A stretch of 64,000 nt of DNA from Amycolatopsis eburnea (GCF_003937945.1 NZ_RSEC01000060.1:496001-560000); one strand, 5' to 3'. Positions 1 to 9,004 are shown, counted from the first letter of the stretch. Made by a program: numbers and translations. The notes: generated from the sequence alone by a model not told the origin.

Positions 1-1
1 C

Positions 2-664
2 GTGCGTGGCGGGTGGCACTCTCGACGCATGCCGTTCAACCACAACGACCACTACCACCCGCTGCTGCTGGACCTGCTGCCGCCGGGACCGGGCATCGCG
101 CTGGACGTCGGCTGCGGCACCGGCCGGTTCGCGCGGCGGCTGGCCGCGACCGGGATGGCGGTGGAGGCGGTCGACGTGTCGGCCGCGATGGTCGAAGCGG
201 CCGCGGGGCTCGGCTCGCCGGGACCCGGCGAGATCGTCTACCGGCAGGCCGACGTCACCACCGACGCCCTGCCCGAAGCCCACTACGACTACATCTCCTG
301 CCTGGCGTCCCTGCACCACATGCCGTTCGAGACGCTCGCGAAGCTGCGTCGCGCGCTCGTGCCCGGCGGGGTGCTCGTGGTGCTGGGTCTGGCGCGACCG
401 AGCACGCCGGTGGACTGGGCACGGGCGATCGCGGCGGTGCCGGTCAACGCGCTCGCCCGGCTGGTCGTCTACGCGGGCGAGCGGTTGAACGGCGGCCCCG
501 AGGACGGCCCGAAGGCCCCGGTGGTCGACGACTTCCCCACGATGGCCGAAGTGCGCCGCGAGGCGGCCCGGCTGCTGCCCGGGAGCACCGTGCGGCCGCT
601 GTTCTTCTGGCGCACGTTGATCACTTACCGTGAGCACGGCGTGGGTGACCCGACTGGCGGGTGA
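2..664 (+). CDS. class I SAM-dependent methyltransferase (5' end probably outside window)
   Basis: Predicted to transfer a methyl group from S-adenosylmethionine to an unknown acceptor. The SAM-binding motif I is clear (LDVGCGTGRFARRL, about residues 34-47), followed by an acidic residue at the end of strand 2 (VEAVDVS) and a motif IV-like stretch (YDYISCLASLHHMPF). At about 220 residues it fits a one-domain Rossmann methyltransferase. The frame is open to the first base, and a GTG at position 2 directly precedes conserved-looking sequence (GWHSRRMPFNHNDHYH), so the true start probably lies upstream of the window. Nothing here identifies the substrate. The gene is on the same strand as the secreted hydrolase but is separated from it by 73 nt with a possible operator. 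Confidence 0.8.
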   Translation: MRGGWHSRRMPFNHNDHYHPLLLDLLPPGPGIALDVGCGTGRFARRLAATGMAVEAVDVSAAMVEAAAGLGSPGPGEIVYRQADVTTDALPEAHYDYISCLASLHHMPFETLAKLRRALVPGGVLVVLGLARPSTPVDWARAIAAVPVNALARLVVYAGERLNGGPEDGPKAPVVDDFPTMAEVRREAARLLPGSTVRPLFFWRTLITYREHGVGDPTGG

Positions 665-700
665 AGTTCATCCCCGTCGCCGACCGGTACTCGCTAGATG

Positions 701-720
701 TGGAGGCAACGTTTCCACCA
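701..720. promoter_or_regulatory. possible LacI-type operator before the SGNH hydrolase
   Basis: An imperfect 20-bp palindrome centred on a CG step (core GGCAACGTTTCC); 8 of 10 base pairs match. It lies 18-37 nt upstream of the ATG at 738. AACGTT-centred palindromes are typical of LacI/GalR-family operators. A second, perfect one precedes the GH92 gene at 55777. Confidence 0.4.
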
Positions 721-737
721 GCGAGAACGGGGTCTTC

Positions 738-1607
738 ATGCGCATCACCCGGCTGCTCACCGCCGTCGTCTCGGCAGCGATCCTGCTGCCGGCGTCGGCC
801 GCTGTGGCGTCTCCGGCGTCCGCGGCGACCGTCGGCAGCTACGTCGCCCTCGGCGACTCCTACACCTCCGGGCCGTTCATCCCCACCCAGCGGCTCGACC
901 CGCTCGGCTGCGGGCGGTCCACCGCGAACTACCCGTCGGTGCTGGCCGCCGCGCTGCACGCCGGCCGGTTCACCGACGTCAGCTGCGCCGGGGCGGACAC
1001 CACGAACCTGACGCGGCCGCAGGGCGTGCCGTTCAACGGCACCAACCCGCCGCAGCTGGGCGCGCTGCGGATCGACACCGACCTGGTCACCCTCGGCATC
1101 GGCGGCAACGACTACGGCATCTTCGGCAGCCTGACCTCGACGTGCCCGGGCCTGCGGGCGAGCGACCCGACGGGCAACCCCTGCGAAGAGCACTTCAAGG
1201 GCGCGATCGGCTCGGCGATCGACAACATCGGGCCGCGGGTGGAGGCGGTGCTCGCCGCGATCCACGAGCGCTCGCCGAAGGCGCGGGTCGTGCTGGTCGG
1301 CTACCCGCGGATCGCGCCGGACAGGGGCTACTGCCCGGACGTGCTGCCGTTCGCCGACGGCGACTACGCGTGGCTGAACGGCGTCGAGGAGAAGCTGAAC
1401 GCCACGCTGTCCGACGCCGCGGACGCGGACGGCGCGACGGAGTTCGTCGACACGTTCGGCCCGTCCCGCGGCCACGACGCGTGCGCGCGCGGCGGCGCGG
1501 CGTGGATCAACGGGAAGGACCAGAACGTCTTCGAGGCGGCCGCCTACCACCCCTTCAAGGCGGGCATGGCCGGCGTGGCGGGGGTGGTGCTCAGGGCGTT
1601 GCGCTGA
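738..1607 (+). CDS. secreted SGNH/GDSL-family hydrolase
   Basis: Exported esterase/lipase-type enzyme of 289 residues. A Sec signal peptide is visible (MRITR, a hydrophobic stretch, then ASPASAA at about residues 25-32). The catalytic blocks follow: GDSYTSG (block I, nucleophile Ser), GGND (block III, oxyanion Asn), and a late YHPF His near the C-terminus (block V). Several Cys residues suggest disulfides in the secreted form. Streptomyces SGNH lipases and esterases share this layout. The ATG at 738 was chosen because the signal peptide begins there; the longer in-frame GTG/ATG options upstream read through the intergenic palindrome. Its 3' end overlaps the convergent hydrolase gene by 17 bp. 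The natural substrate is unknown. Confidence 0.88.
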   Translation: MRITRLLTAVVSAAILLPASAAVASPASAATVGSYVALGDSYTSGPFIPTQRLDPLGCGRSTANYPSVLAAALHAGRFTDVSCAGADTTNLTRPQGVPFNGTNPPQLGALRIDTDLVTLGIGGNDYGIFGSLTSTCPGLRASDPTGNPCEEHFKGAIGSAIDNIGPRVEAVLAAIHERSPKARVVLVGYPRIAPDRGYCPDVLPFADGDYAWLNGVEEKLNATLSDAADADGATEFVDTFGPSRGHDACARGGAAWINGKDQNVFEAAAYHPFKAGMAGVAGVVLRALR

Positions 1608-2367
1608 CGAACTCCAGCACGATCCGGGCGAACTCGTCCGGCAGCTCGACCGGGGCCCCGTGCCCCGCGTCGATCTCGGCGGCGCGTGCGTCCGGGATCG
1701 CGGCGACCAGCTCCCGCTGCTGCTCCGCCGTGACCAGCCGGTCGTGCGCGCTGCCGAGCACCAGCACCGGCGCCGTGATCGCGCCGAGCACCGGGCGCAG
1801 GTCCACGGTGCGGTCGGTCTCGACCTGGCGGTCCGCGCCGGGCTGGATCACCGTGTCGAGCGTCTTGACGAGCTGTTCGTTGCTCTCGGCGGTCGCCTGC
1901 TCCCAGTAGCGCGGGCCGAAGGCCATCAGCGGGAGCAGCCGCGCGAAGGACCCGGTTTCGAGCAGGTCCAGCCAGAAGCGGAATTCGGCGTCCTGCCGGG
2001 TGTCCGTGACGGGCCAGGCGGCGTGCAGCACCGCTGTCCGGACGCGGTCGGGGCGGGTACCGGCCAGGTGCGCCGCCACGACGGCGCCGAGGGAATGGCC
2101 GACGACGTGGGCGCGCTCGACACCCGCGTGGTCCAGGACGGCTTCGGCTTGGGCGGCGAGGTCTTCGACGCTGATCGGGCCGCCGTCGTCGGTGGTCAGG
2201 CCGGAGCCGGGGAAGTCGGGGGCGAGGACGGTGAAGTTCCGCGCTTGCGCCGTGAGGGGTCCCCACTGTTCGCGGGAGGCGGCGGTGCCGTGCAGCAGGA
2301 GCAGCGCGGGGCCGTCGCCGGTCCGGTCGTAGTGGACGGTGGTGGTGCCGAGCGTCACTTCGGGCAT
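1591..2367 (-). CDS. alpha/beta hydrolase
   Basis: Predicted cytoplasmic alpha/beta-fold hydrolase of 258 residues. The oxyanion region LLLLHGTAAS (about residues 22-31) and the nucleophile elbow GHSLG (about residues 91-95) are present, and a late GHGAPVE segment supplies the catalytic His. There is no signal peptide. It is followed upstream on the same strand by a second alpha/beta hydrolase (start 3139), with only 13 nt between them, so the two are probably one operon under the divergent LysR regulator. The 3' end overlaps the convergent SGNH gene by 17 bp. The substrate cannot be told from sequence. Confidence 0.85.
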   Translation of the reverse strand: MPEVTLGTTTVHYDRTGDGPALLLLHGTAASREQWGPLTAQARNFTVLAPDFPGSGLTTDDGGPISVEDLAAQAEAVLDHAGVERAHVVGHSLGAVVAAHLAGTRPDRVRTAVLHAAWPVTDTRQDAEFRFWLDLLETGSFARLLPLMAFGPRYWEQATAESNEQLVKTLDTVIQPGADRQVETDRTVDLRPVLGAITAPVLVLGSAHDRLVTAEQQRELVAAIPDARAAEIDAGHGAPVELPDEFARIVLEFVSATP

Positions 2368-2380
2368 GGGTCGGGCTCCT

Positions 2381-3139
2381 TCAGATGATCGAGCGGAGGG
2401 CGGCGGTGAACGCGCGGGGGTCCTCCTGGTGCGGGAGGTGCCCGCAGCCGGCGAGGACGTGCACGCGCGCGCCGGGCGTCAGGGCGGCGCAGGTGCGCGG
2501 GACTTCGAGGGGGATCTCGGCGTCCAGCTCGCCGTGCAGGTAGGTGATCGGGACCTTCAGGTCGCCGAGGCGCGGGCGCGGGTCGTAGGTGGTGCACTCG
2601 GTGAAGAGCTCGTCGATGTAGACGCCGGAGTCGAGCAGCTGGCGGATCGTCCACGCGACGAGCCCGGGCGCGGCGCCCGCGACCCAGTGGGGCACCCAGT
2701 CCTCGAACGTGCCGAAACGGTCGTCGACGAGGCGTTCGCGCAGGTCACGCACCTTGTCGAGCATGCCGGTGCTCGGCCAGTAGCCCGGGCTGTCCACGGC
2801 GACGACGCGCTCGACCAGCTCGGGCCGGGCGAGCGCGAGTTCGGTGGCGAAGACGCCGCCGATGCTGGACCCGACGACGGTGGGGTGGATCCCGAGCGCC
2901 TCGATCACGCCGGCGAGGTCGTCGGCGACGCCGGCGATGGTGTTGCCCTCGGCCGGGTGGTCCGAGCGGCCGCACCCGCGCCAGTCGAGCGTGACGACGC
3001 GGTGGTCGCGCACGAGGTCGGGCAGGCACGACTGCCAGACGCGGCCGCTGGTCCCCCAGCCGTGCAGGAGCAGCAGGGCCGGCCCGGCGCCGGCGTCTTC
3101 GTAGTGCAGCCGGATGTGGTTCACGGTGGTGAAAGGCAT
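2381..3139 (-). CDS. alpha/beta hydrolase
   Basis: A 252-residue alpha/beta hydrolase. It carries the HGWG oxyanion motif (LLLLHGWGTSGRVW, about residues 24-37), a nucleophile elbow written GSSIGG instead of the commoner GHSxG, an Asp-containing strand (THLHGELDAEIPLE-like region) and a C-terminal GCGHLPHQE carrying the catalytic His. The layout resembles the haloperoxidase/ester-hydrolase group (MPFTTVNHIRLHYEDAG start). The ATG at 3139 was chosen because homologous sequence begins there; the open frame continues upstream into the regulator region but has no recognisable protein. It is first in a probable two-gene operon and faces the LysR gene, which probably controls it. Confidence 0.85.
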   Translation of the reverse strand: MPFTTVNHIRLHYEDAGAGPALLLLHGWGTSGRVWQSCLPDLVRDHRVVTLDWRGCGRSDHPAEGNTIAGVADDLAGVIEALGIHPTVVGSSIGGVFATELALARPELVERVVAVDSPGYWPSTGMLDKVRDLRERLVDDRFGTFEDWVPHWVAGAAPGLVAWTIRQLLDSGVYIDELFTECTTYDPRPRLGDLKVPITYLHGELDAEIPLEVPRTCAALTPGARVHVLAGCGHLPHQEDPRAFTAALRSII

Positions 3140-3194
3140 GGCTCGAGCATCGTTTTTCCGGGCGCGCGCTTCGAGGGGCAGTCCGCTCCTACAC

Positions 3195-3213
3195 TCATCA
3201 CGAACGGTGATGA
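3195..3213. promoter_or_regulatory. LysR-type operator (perfect 7-bp inverted repeat)
   Basis: TCATCAC and GTGATGA arms separated by 5 nt, giving the T-N11-A geometry of LysR-family binding sites. It lies between the divergent hydrolase (start 3139) and lysR-like (start 3225) genes. It covers the in-frame ATG at 3210, which argues that the regulator starts at the GTG at 3225. Confidence 0.65.
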
Positions 3214-3224
3214 ATGGGGGTCTC

Positions 3225-4112
3225 GTGGAGCTTCGCCAGCTCAGGTACTTCGTGACGGTGGCCGAGGAGCTGCACTTCGGCCGCGCGGCGGAGCGGCTGC
3301 ACATCGTCCAGCCGGCCGTGAGCCAGCAGGTGCGGCGGCTGGAGCGGGAGCTGGCGGTCGAGCTGCTCCTGCGCACGACGCGATCGGTGGTCTTGTCGGA
3401 GGCCGGGCAGCGGTTCCTGCCGCACGCGCGAGCGGTTCTGGCGGCGGCCGACCGGGCGGCGGATTCGGTGGCGGAGTTCCGCGCCGCCGGGCCGGTGGTC
3501 CGGCTGGGGACGAGCGAGGGTCTGGGCGACCGGCTGGACGCGTTGCTGAGCGCCTTCGCCCGGCTGGCGCCTTCGGCGGCCTTGGAGCTGGTCCACGCGC
3601 CGACTTCGCAGCGGCTTCAGCGCGTCCGGGACGGCTCGTTGTCCGCGACCATCGTGCGGGGCTCGTGGCCGTTTTCCGGGCTCGACTTCACTCCCTTGTG
3701 GACGGACGAGGTCCTGGCAGCCCTGCCTGCCGCACACCCGCTGGCGGCTTCGGACGAGGTCGCGTTCGCCGAGCTGGCTTCGTTGCCGGTGCGGCTCCCG
3801 GCCCGGTCGCGGAACCCGCCGTTGCACGATCTGGTCGTCGAGTGCTGCCGCGAAGCCGGGTTCGCACCGCTGCTGGGCAAGGATTTCACGACGGCGCAGG
3901 ACACGTTGGGCACACTGGGCTTCGGGCGGCCCCACTGGACGGTGTTCTACCGGGCGCACGCGAACCTGCTGCCGGTACCGGGCGTGGTGTTCCGGCCGTT
4001 GCGCGATCCTTCGCCGCGGATGCCGGCGTACCTGGCGACCCCGGCGGACCGCCGCGTGACCCCGGAGGTGGTGGCCTTGATCGAAGCGGCCCGCGAAACC
4101 GAGGCCGGCTGA
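3225..4112 (+). CDS. LysR-family transcriptional regulator
   Basis: A DNA-binding regulator of 295 residues, the usual LysR length. The N-terminal winged helix-turn-helix is canonical (LRYFVTVAEELHFGRAAERL, then QPAVSQQVRRLE). A periplasmic-binding-protein-like effector domain fills residues 90-295 and holds paired strand/helix repeats typical of the family. The GTG at 3225 was chosen: GGGGG lies 5 nt before it and LysR proteins normally begin with this VELRQLRYF segment. The alternative ATG at 3210 sits inside the operator palindrome. It probably controls the two divergent alpha/beta hydrolases and itself. The inducer is unknown. It converges on the TIGR04141-type gene with 8 nt between stops. 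Confidence 0.9.
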   Translation: MELRQLRYFVTVAEELHFGRAAERLHIVQPAVSQQVRRLERELAVELLLRTTRSVVLSEAGQRFLPHARAVLAAADRAADSVAEFRAAGPVVRLGTSEGLGDRLDALLSAFARLAPSAALELVHAPTSQRLQRVRDGSLSATIVRGSWPFSGLDFTPLWTDEVLAALPAAHPLAASDEVAFAELASLPVRLPARSRNPPLHDLVVECCREAGFAPLLGKDFTTAQDTLGTLGFGRPHWTVFYRAHANLLPVPGVVFRPLRDPSPRMPAYLATPADRRVTPEVVALIEAARETEAG

Positions 4113-4120
4113 CCTGTCGA

Positions 4121-5707
4121 TCAAACCATCTGTATTTTGGCGAGAGCGACTCGGTAGCCCAACGCTTCGATCTGACGGGCGTGGATCACGAGATTGAGCT
4201 TGCTGAAGAAGAACAGCGACTTTCCGACGGGGCCGAGCTTCGCGGTGGCGATCGCGTACACGAACGTCCAGTCCTCTCGGCGCCCGTACTGCGCTGAGCG
4301 GTCCAGTCGACGCATGAATCCCATCAGGTGGTTTTGGTACTTGGCTTCGTGCATCGAGGACGCCGACACACTGCCCTGCGCGAACAGGTGGGACAGCGTG
4401 CTCGACTTTGTCGCGTTCTTGACGCAAAGCAACTGACGATCCGGCGTGAGAACATCGCAAACCTCGATCCGCTGGTAACGGCTGTACACAAGATTCTCCT
4501 TGTCGAGCAACTGCCACTTGCGGTCACGCGCCAGTCGTTCGTTGTACAACCCCTCAGCGGTGTCGGACTTCTTCTTGGGTTTCAACGCCGCCGGATCCCA
4601 GTCCGCCAGGTCGAGGTCCGCGGTTAGGTCTGCCATGCCTTCGACGTACTCATCCACCTCGGCGAGGTAGTCACGATCGATCCGGAACCAGGAACCGGAT
4701 GTCAAAGCGTAGCGGCCCCCATCAGCGTGATCCACCTCGACCTGGACGTAGTCGTAGAGGCTGTATCTCCGGTCGACATCCTCGCTGTCCTCGTTGAGTG
4801 CACGAACCTTGACCTTCTGCAGCACGTCGTCGTACTGCTCGAATTCCTCGAGCACCTCGTAGACCGAATCCGTGGTCAGTTCGTCCAGATCGACGTGCTG
4901 GTAGTAGCCGATGCGGTAGTGGTGGATGGCGAGCTGCTCAAAGGGGTCTGGTGCCGCGAACGCGACAGATGCGTCCCGACTCCGGACAAGTTCGGCAACT
5001 GCAGCGTCTAGACCTCCGACAACTGGATCATCCCTGCCTAGGCGGATGAAGTTGTCCAGGAACGGAAATGTCTCCCGGTACGCGTCGTTCTCGTAATGAG
5101 ACATAATCTGGTGCAGTTTTACGGGAAGTCCGCGCAACGAGAACTCCTTGATGTTCAGCCTCAAGGAGTCGGAGCCCTCGACAGTCGAGGCAAACGCGTT
5201 GTCGGTGACCCTCCCGCTGAGTTGGCGGATCCACTCCTCTGCCGGCTCGACGCCGAGATCCGCGAACGCACTGGCGGCGGGTAGGATCGTTTTCTGGCTC
5301 CGCGCAGACCGGTTGAATCCCTTGGTGTTCGCGCTGGTCACCCTGTCATGGGCGACAACATTGGCGGTCACCCTAAGTCCGAAGCCCGGCTCGACCGTCA
5401 CAGGCTCAAGCGCGTGGTGACCAGTGCCGAACGTGACGGCAAAGACCCGATCTTGCAGTCCGACGAGGAGCACCCCGGCGCTGCTCTGTGTTCTCAGCCG
5501 ACTCAAGCCAGATGGGTCGACAACGATCGACGCCACGCTCTGGGTCCACGCGGCCGGCTTGGCTGGTTTCGACCGCACGAAAAGCCGCCAGTTCACTCCT
5601 TCGACATTCGGCGGGTGCACATCGATCTCTCGGAACCGAGTCGCCTCCCGCAGGAGCGCTCGGCTCAGTTCGATGCCCGACCGCAGCAGGTTCAGCGTGA
5701 TCTGCAC
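4121..5707 (-). CDS. TIGR04141/DUF6119-type sporadically distributed protein
   Basis: A 528-residue protein that matches what I know of the TIGR04141 (DUF6119) family: an N-terminal QITLNLLRSGI segment and a C-terminal core with VCDVLTPDRQLLCVKNATKSS followed closely by LSHLFAQGSVSA. No catalytic motif is recognised, and the family's biochemical role is not known to me; its patchy distribution has led to suggestions of a defence or mobile-element role. The GTG at 5707 was chosen because GAGGAGAG lies just upstream; a TTG at 5782 would add 25 residues without a ribosome site. Two sampled 60-nt lines are about 58-62% GC, clearly below the neighbours at about 73%, which suggests transfer. It stands alone between lysR and valS. 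Confidence 0.7.
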   Translation of the reverse strand: MQITLNLLRSGIELSRALLREATRFREIDVHPPNVEGVNWRLFVRSKPAKPAAWTQSVASIVVDPSGLSRLRTQSSAGVLLVGLQDRVFAVTFGTGHHALEPVTVEPGFGLRVTANVVAHDRVTSANTKGFNRSARSQKTILPAASAFADLGVEPAEEWIRQLSGRVTDNAFASTVEGSDSLRLNIKEFSLRGLPVKLHQIMSHYENDAYRETFPFLDNFIRLGRDDPVVGGLDAAVAELVRSRDASVAFAAPDPFEQLAIHHYRIGYYQHVDLDELTTDSVYEVLEEFEQYDDVLQKVKVRALNEDSEDVDRRYSLYDYVQVEVDHADGGRYALTSGSWFRIDRDYLAEVDEYVEGMADLTADLDLADWDPAALKPKKKSDTAEGLYNERLARDRKWQLLDKENLVYSRYQRIEVCDVLTPDRQLLCVKNATKSSTLSHLFAQGSVSASSMHEAKYQNHLMGFMRRLDRSAQYGRREDWTFVYAIATAKLGPVGKSLFFFSKLNLVIHARQIEALGYRVALAKIQMV

Positions 5708-5930
5708 AGCTCTCTCCTCGAGCGTCCACGTCGGCGGATTCCGCGAGGTCGAAGGCCGAGAACCGCGCACGCCGGCGTCCAAGCCCTGACGTAGTGCCGC
5801 ATGATTCGCTCGACCGGGTCGCTGTGTTGCGGGCTACAGCCCGCCTTCACTCTGACGGAGCACTAGTCGTAACAGGACAGTCGCCCAAAACGATTCCGAC
5901 AGCTTGGGCCAGCCACGATCTGGGTACGGA

Positions 5931-5964
5931 GAAGCCCGGTACTCCCGAAGGAGCACCGGGCTTC
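5931..5964 (-). terminator. valS transcription terminator hairpin
   Basis: A perfect 10-bp stem (GAAGCCCGGT with its complement, 14-nt loop) beginning 11 nt past the valS stop. There is no T-run, as is common in actinomycete terminators. It could also stop transcription arriving from the other side. Confidence 0.65.
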
Positions 5965-5974
5965 GCCAACGACC

Positions 5975-8596
5975 TCAGGAAGCCGGCAGGGCCGCCAGGC
6001 GGGCGGTGATGCGGTCGATGTCCGCGACCGCCGTTTCCTTGCGGACCTTGATCTTGTCGATCACCGGGGCCGGGGCCTTCGCGATGAACGCCTCGTTGCC
6101 CAGCTTCGCTTCCGTCTGCGTCAGCTCCTTCTGGGCCGCCGCCAGGTCCTTCTGCAGACGCTTGCGCTCGGCCGCGACGTCGACCGTGCCCGAGAGGTCC
6201 AGCTCCACCGTCACCACGCCGTCCGCCAGGGCCACCTCGAGGGACGCGCTGGCCGCGAACTCGTCGGCCGGCGGGGTCAGGCGCACCAGGGACCGGACCG
6301 CCTCTTCGTGGCCGCCGGTGTAGCCCGCCAGGCGGGACGCCACCTTCTGGCCCGGCTTCAGGCCCTGGTCGGCGCGGAAGCGGCGGATCTCCGTCACCAG
6401 CTTCTGGACGTCCGCGATCCGCGCGTCGGCCACGGAATCGGCATAGCCCGCGGGAGCGGACGGCCACGAAGCGATCACCAGCGACTCGCCGCCGGTCAGC
6501 GCCGTCCAGAGCTTCTCCGTGATGAACGGGATGAACGGGTGCAGCAGCCGGAGCACCGTGTCCAGCACGTGGCCCAGGACGGACCGGGTCGCGGCGACTC
6601 GCGCGTCATCGCCTTGGTACAGCTGGACCTTCGCCAGCTCCAGGTACCAGTCGCACAGCTCGTTCCAGGTGAACTGGTAGAGCGCGCCCGCCACCTTCGC
6701 GAACTGGAAGTCCTCGAACAGGCCGTCCACTTCGGACACCAGCGCGCCCAGGCGGCCCAGGATCCAGCGGTCCGCTTCCGTCAGGTTGGCGGCAGGCGGA
6801 AGAGCGGAAGCGACCGAAGCCCCGTTCATCATCGCGAACTTCGTGGCGTTCCACAGCTTCGTGCAGAAGTTGCGGGAGCCCGCCGCCCACTCGTCGGCCA
6901 GTGCCATGTCCGCGCCCGGGTTCGCGCCGCGGGCCAGGGTGAAGCGGGTGGCGTCCGCGCCGTACGCGTCCATCCACTCCAGCGGGTCAATCACGTTGCC
7001 GCGCGACTTCGACATCTTCTTGCCGTTCGCGTCCCGGATCAGGCCGTGCAGGTACACGTGGTCGAACGGCTGCTTCCCCTGCATCTGGTGCACGCCGAAC
7101 ATCATCATCCGGACGACCCAGAAGAACAGGATGTCGTAGCCGGTCGAGAGCACGCTCGTCGGGTAGAACTTGGCCAGATCGTCCGAGGACGACGGCCAGC
7201 CCAGTGTCGACATCGGCCACAGGCCCGACGAGAACCACGTGTCCAGCACGTCCGGGTCCTGCGTCCAGCCCTCGCCCGACGGCGGCTGCTCGTCCGGGCC
7301 GACGCAGACGACTTCACCGTCCGGGCCGTAGTACACCGGGATGCGGTGGCCCCACCACAGCTGGCGCGAAATCGTCCAGTCGTGCATGTTGTCGACCCAG
7401 TCGAAGTACCGCTTGCCCAGCTCCGGCGGGTGGATCTTGGTGCGGCCGTCGCGGACCGCGTCACCGGCCAGCTTGGCCAGCTCCTCGACCTTGACCCACC
7501 ACTGCAGCGACAGCCGCGGCTCGACAACAGTGTCACAGCGGGAGCAGTGCCCGACCGCGTGGACGTACGGGCGCTTCTCGGCGACGATCCGGCCCTGCGC
7601 GCGCAGCGCCGCGACCACCGCCGGCCGCGCCTCGAACCGGTCGAGGCCCTCGAACGGGCCGGGGACCGTGATCTCGGCCTTCTCGTTCATCACCGTGAGC
7701 ATCGGCAGGTCGTGGCGGCGGCCGATCTCGAAGTCGTTCGGGTCGTGCGCCGGGGTGACCTTCACCGCACCGGTGCCGAACTCGGGGTCGACGTGCTTGT
7801 CGGCCACGATCGGGATGCGGCGGCCGGTCAGCGGCAGCTCGACCTCGGTGCCGACCAGGTGCGCGTACCGCTCGTCGTCCGGGTGGACGGCGACCGCGGT
7901 GTCGCCCAGCATCGTCTCCGCGCGCGTCGTGGCCACGACGATGGCGTCGTCGCCGTCGCCGTAGCGGATCGACACGAGTTCGCCGTCGTCGTCGTTGTGG
8001 TCGACCTCGATGTCCGACAGCGCGGTCTGGCAGCGCGGGCACCAGTTGATGATCCGCTCGGCGCGGTAGATCAAGCCCTCGTCGAAGAAGTTCTTGAACA
8101 CCGTCTGGACGGCCTTCGACAGGTTCTCGTCCATGGTGAAGCGCTCACGCGACCAGTCGACGCCGTCGCCGAGGCGCTTCATCTGGCCCAGGATCTTGCC
8201 GCCGTACTCGGCCTTCCACTCCCAGACGCGCTCGACGAACTTCTCGCGGCCCAGGTCGTGGCGGGAAAGGCCCTCGCCGGCCAGCTGGCGCTCGACGACG
8301 TTCTGCGTCGCGATGCCCGCGTGGTCCATGCCCGGCAGCCACAGCACCTCGTAGCCCTGCATCCGGCGGCGGCGGCTCATCGCGTCCATCAGGGTGTGGT
8401 TGAGCGCGTGCCCCATGTGCAGCGAACCGGTCACGTTCGGCGGCGGCAGTACGATCGAGAACGGCGGCTTCCCCGACGAGGCGTCGGCCGTGAAGTACCC
8501 GGCCGCTACCCAGCGGTCGTACATCGGTGCTTCCTCGGCGGCCGGGTCCCAGGCACCCGGAAGGTCGGTGGTCTGCTGCGGAGCGTTCTCGGTCAC
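5975..8596 (-). CDS. valS: valine--tRNA ligase
   Basis: Charges tRNA-Val with valine in the cytoplasm. All class Ia landmarks are present: the HIGH signature as HMGH at residues 60-63 (PPPNVTGSLHMGHALN), the editing domain in the middle (with TTRAETMLGDTAVAVHP and DPEFGTGAVKVTPAHDPNDF), the KMSKS loop near residue 525 (GKKMSKSRGN), and a C-terminal coiled-coil tRNA-binding arm (AERKRLQKDLAAAQKELTQT). Its 873 residues match the family. The GTG at 8596 was chosen as the start (VTENAPQQT); the longer frame reads into the promoter shared with the divergent membrane gene. No T-box leader was seen. Confidence 0.97.
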   Translation of the reverse strand: MTENAPQQTTDLPGAWDPAAEEAPMYDRWVAAGYFTADASSGKPPFSIVLPPPNVTGSLHMGHALNHTLMDAMSRRRRMQGYEVLWLPGMDHAGIATQNVVERQLAGEGLSRHDLGREKFVERVWEWKAEYGGKILGQMKRLGDGVDWSRERFTMDENLSKAVQTVFKNFFDEGLIYRAERIINWCPRCQTALSDIEVDHNDDDGELVSIRYGDGDDAIVVATTRAETMLGDTAVAVHPDDERYAHLVGTEVELPLTGRRIPIVADKHVDPEFGTGAVKVTPAHDPNDFEIGRRHDLPMLTVMNEKAEITVPGPFEGLDRFEARPAVVAALRAQGRIVAEKRPYVHAVGHCSRCDTVVEPRLSLQWWVKVEELAKLAGDAVRDGRTKIHPPELGKRYFDWVDNMHDWTISRQLWWGHRIPVYYGPDGEVVCVGPDEQPPSGEGWTQDPDVLDTWFSSGLWPMSTLGWPSSSDDLAKFYPTSVLSTGYDILFFWVVRMMMFGVHQMQGKQPFDHVYLHGLIRDANGKKMSKSRGNVIDPLEWMDAYGADATRFTLARGANPGADMALADEWAAGSRNFCTKLWNATKFAMMNGASVASALPPAANLTEADRWILGRLGALVSEVDGLFEDFQFAKVAGALYQFTWNELCDWYLELAKVQLYQGDDARVAATRSVLGHVLDTVLRLLHPFIPFITEKLWTALTGGESLVIASWPSAPAGYADSVADARIADVQKLVTEIRRFRADQGLKPGQKVASRLAGYTGGHEEAVRSLVRLTPPADEFAASASLEVALADGVVTVELDLSGTVDVAAERKRLQKDLAAAQKELTQTEAKLGNEAFIAKAPAPVIDKIKVRKETAVADIDRITARLAALPAS

Positions 8597-8652
8597 AATG
8601 GACAAGTCTACGAACCCGTCACGGCGGGTCACCCAGGGGGAAGGCACTCGGG

Positions 8653-8955
8653 ATGGCACAGCCTCAGCAGCCGCATGATCCGGACGACCGGCGCCTCGAG
8701 ACGCACCCGGACCTGATGAACCCGGATTGGCAGAAGTACGCCGAGCGGGACGCCTGGCTGGGCGCCAAGAAGGACCTCAAGAAGCGCCGCAAGCGAGAGC
8801 AGCGCGCGGGCGGTTTCCAGCGTCCCGGGCAGAGCCGCTGGCCGGGCGTGCTGGCCCTGCTCGTCGTGGCCGGCCTGGTCGCCGCGGCGCTCATCGTGCA
8901 CCAGATCCAGGGTGTCGGCGTCAACGAAGACCCGTTCGTCTTCTTCGGGTCGTAA
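8653..8955 (+). CDS. small single-pass membrane protein with HPDLMNPxW N-terminal motif
   Basis: A 100-residue protein of unknown function. The cytoplasmic N-terminus has HPDLMNPDWQKYAERDAWLG followed by a basic segment (KKDLKKRRKREQR); one membrane helix follows (about residues 68-88, GVLALLVVAGLVAAALIV), then a short outer tail. GGGGGAAGG lies upstream of the ATG at 8653. It is divergent from valS (57-nt gap) and is followed 49 nt later by a longer protein with the same N-terminal motif, so the two are tandem paralogues over their first 45 residues or so and may work together at the membrane. No named domain is recognised. Confidence 0.75.
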   Translation: MAQPQQPHDPDDRRLETHPDLMNPDWQKYAERDAWLGAKKDLKKRRKREQRAGGFQRPGQSRWPGVLALLVVAGLVAAALIVHQIQGVGVNEDPFVFFGS

Positions 8956-9004
8956 CGCCCGGTCCCCGCCGTCGATGATCAGGCATCGACCTTGGGGGAA
9001 GCAC

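Noticed and set aside
5794..6009. Possible 71-residue plus-strand gene before valS
   Set aside because: It runs through the valS terminator hairpin and has no coding features.
6308..8716. Long plus-strand frame opposite valS
   Set aside because: No recognisable protein; valS on the other strand has all landmarks.
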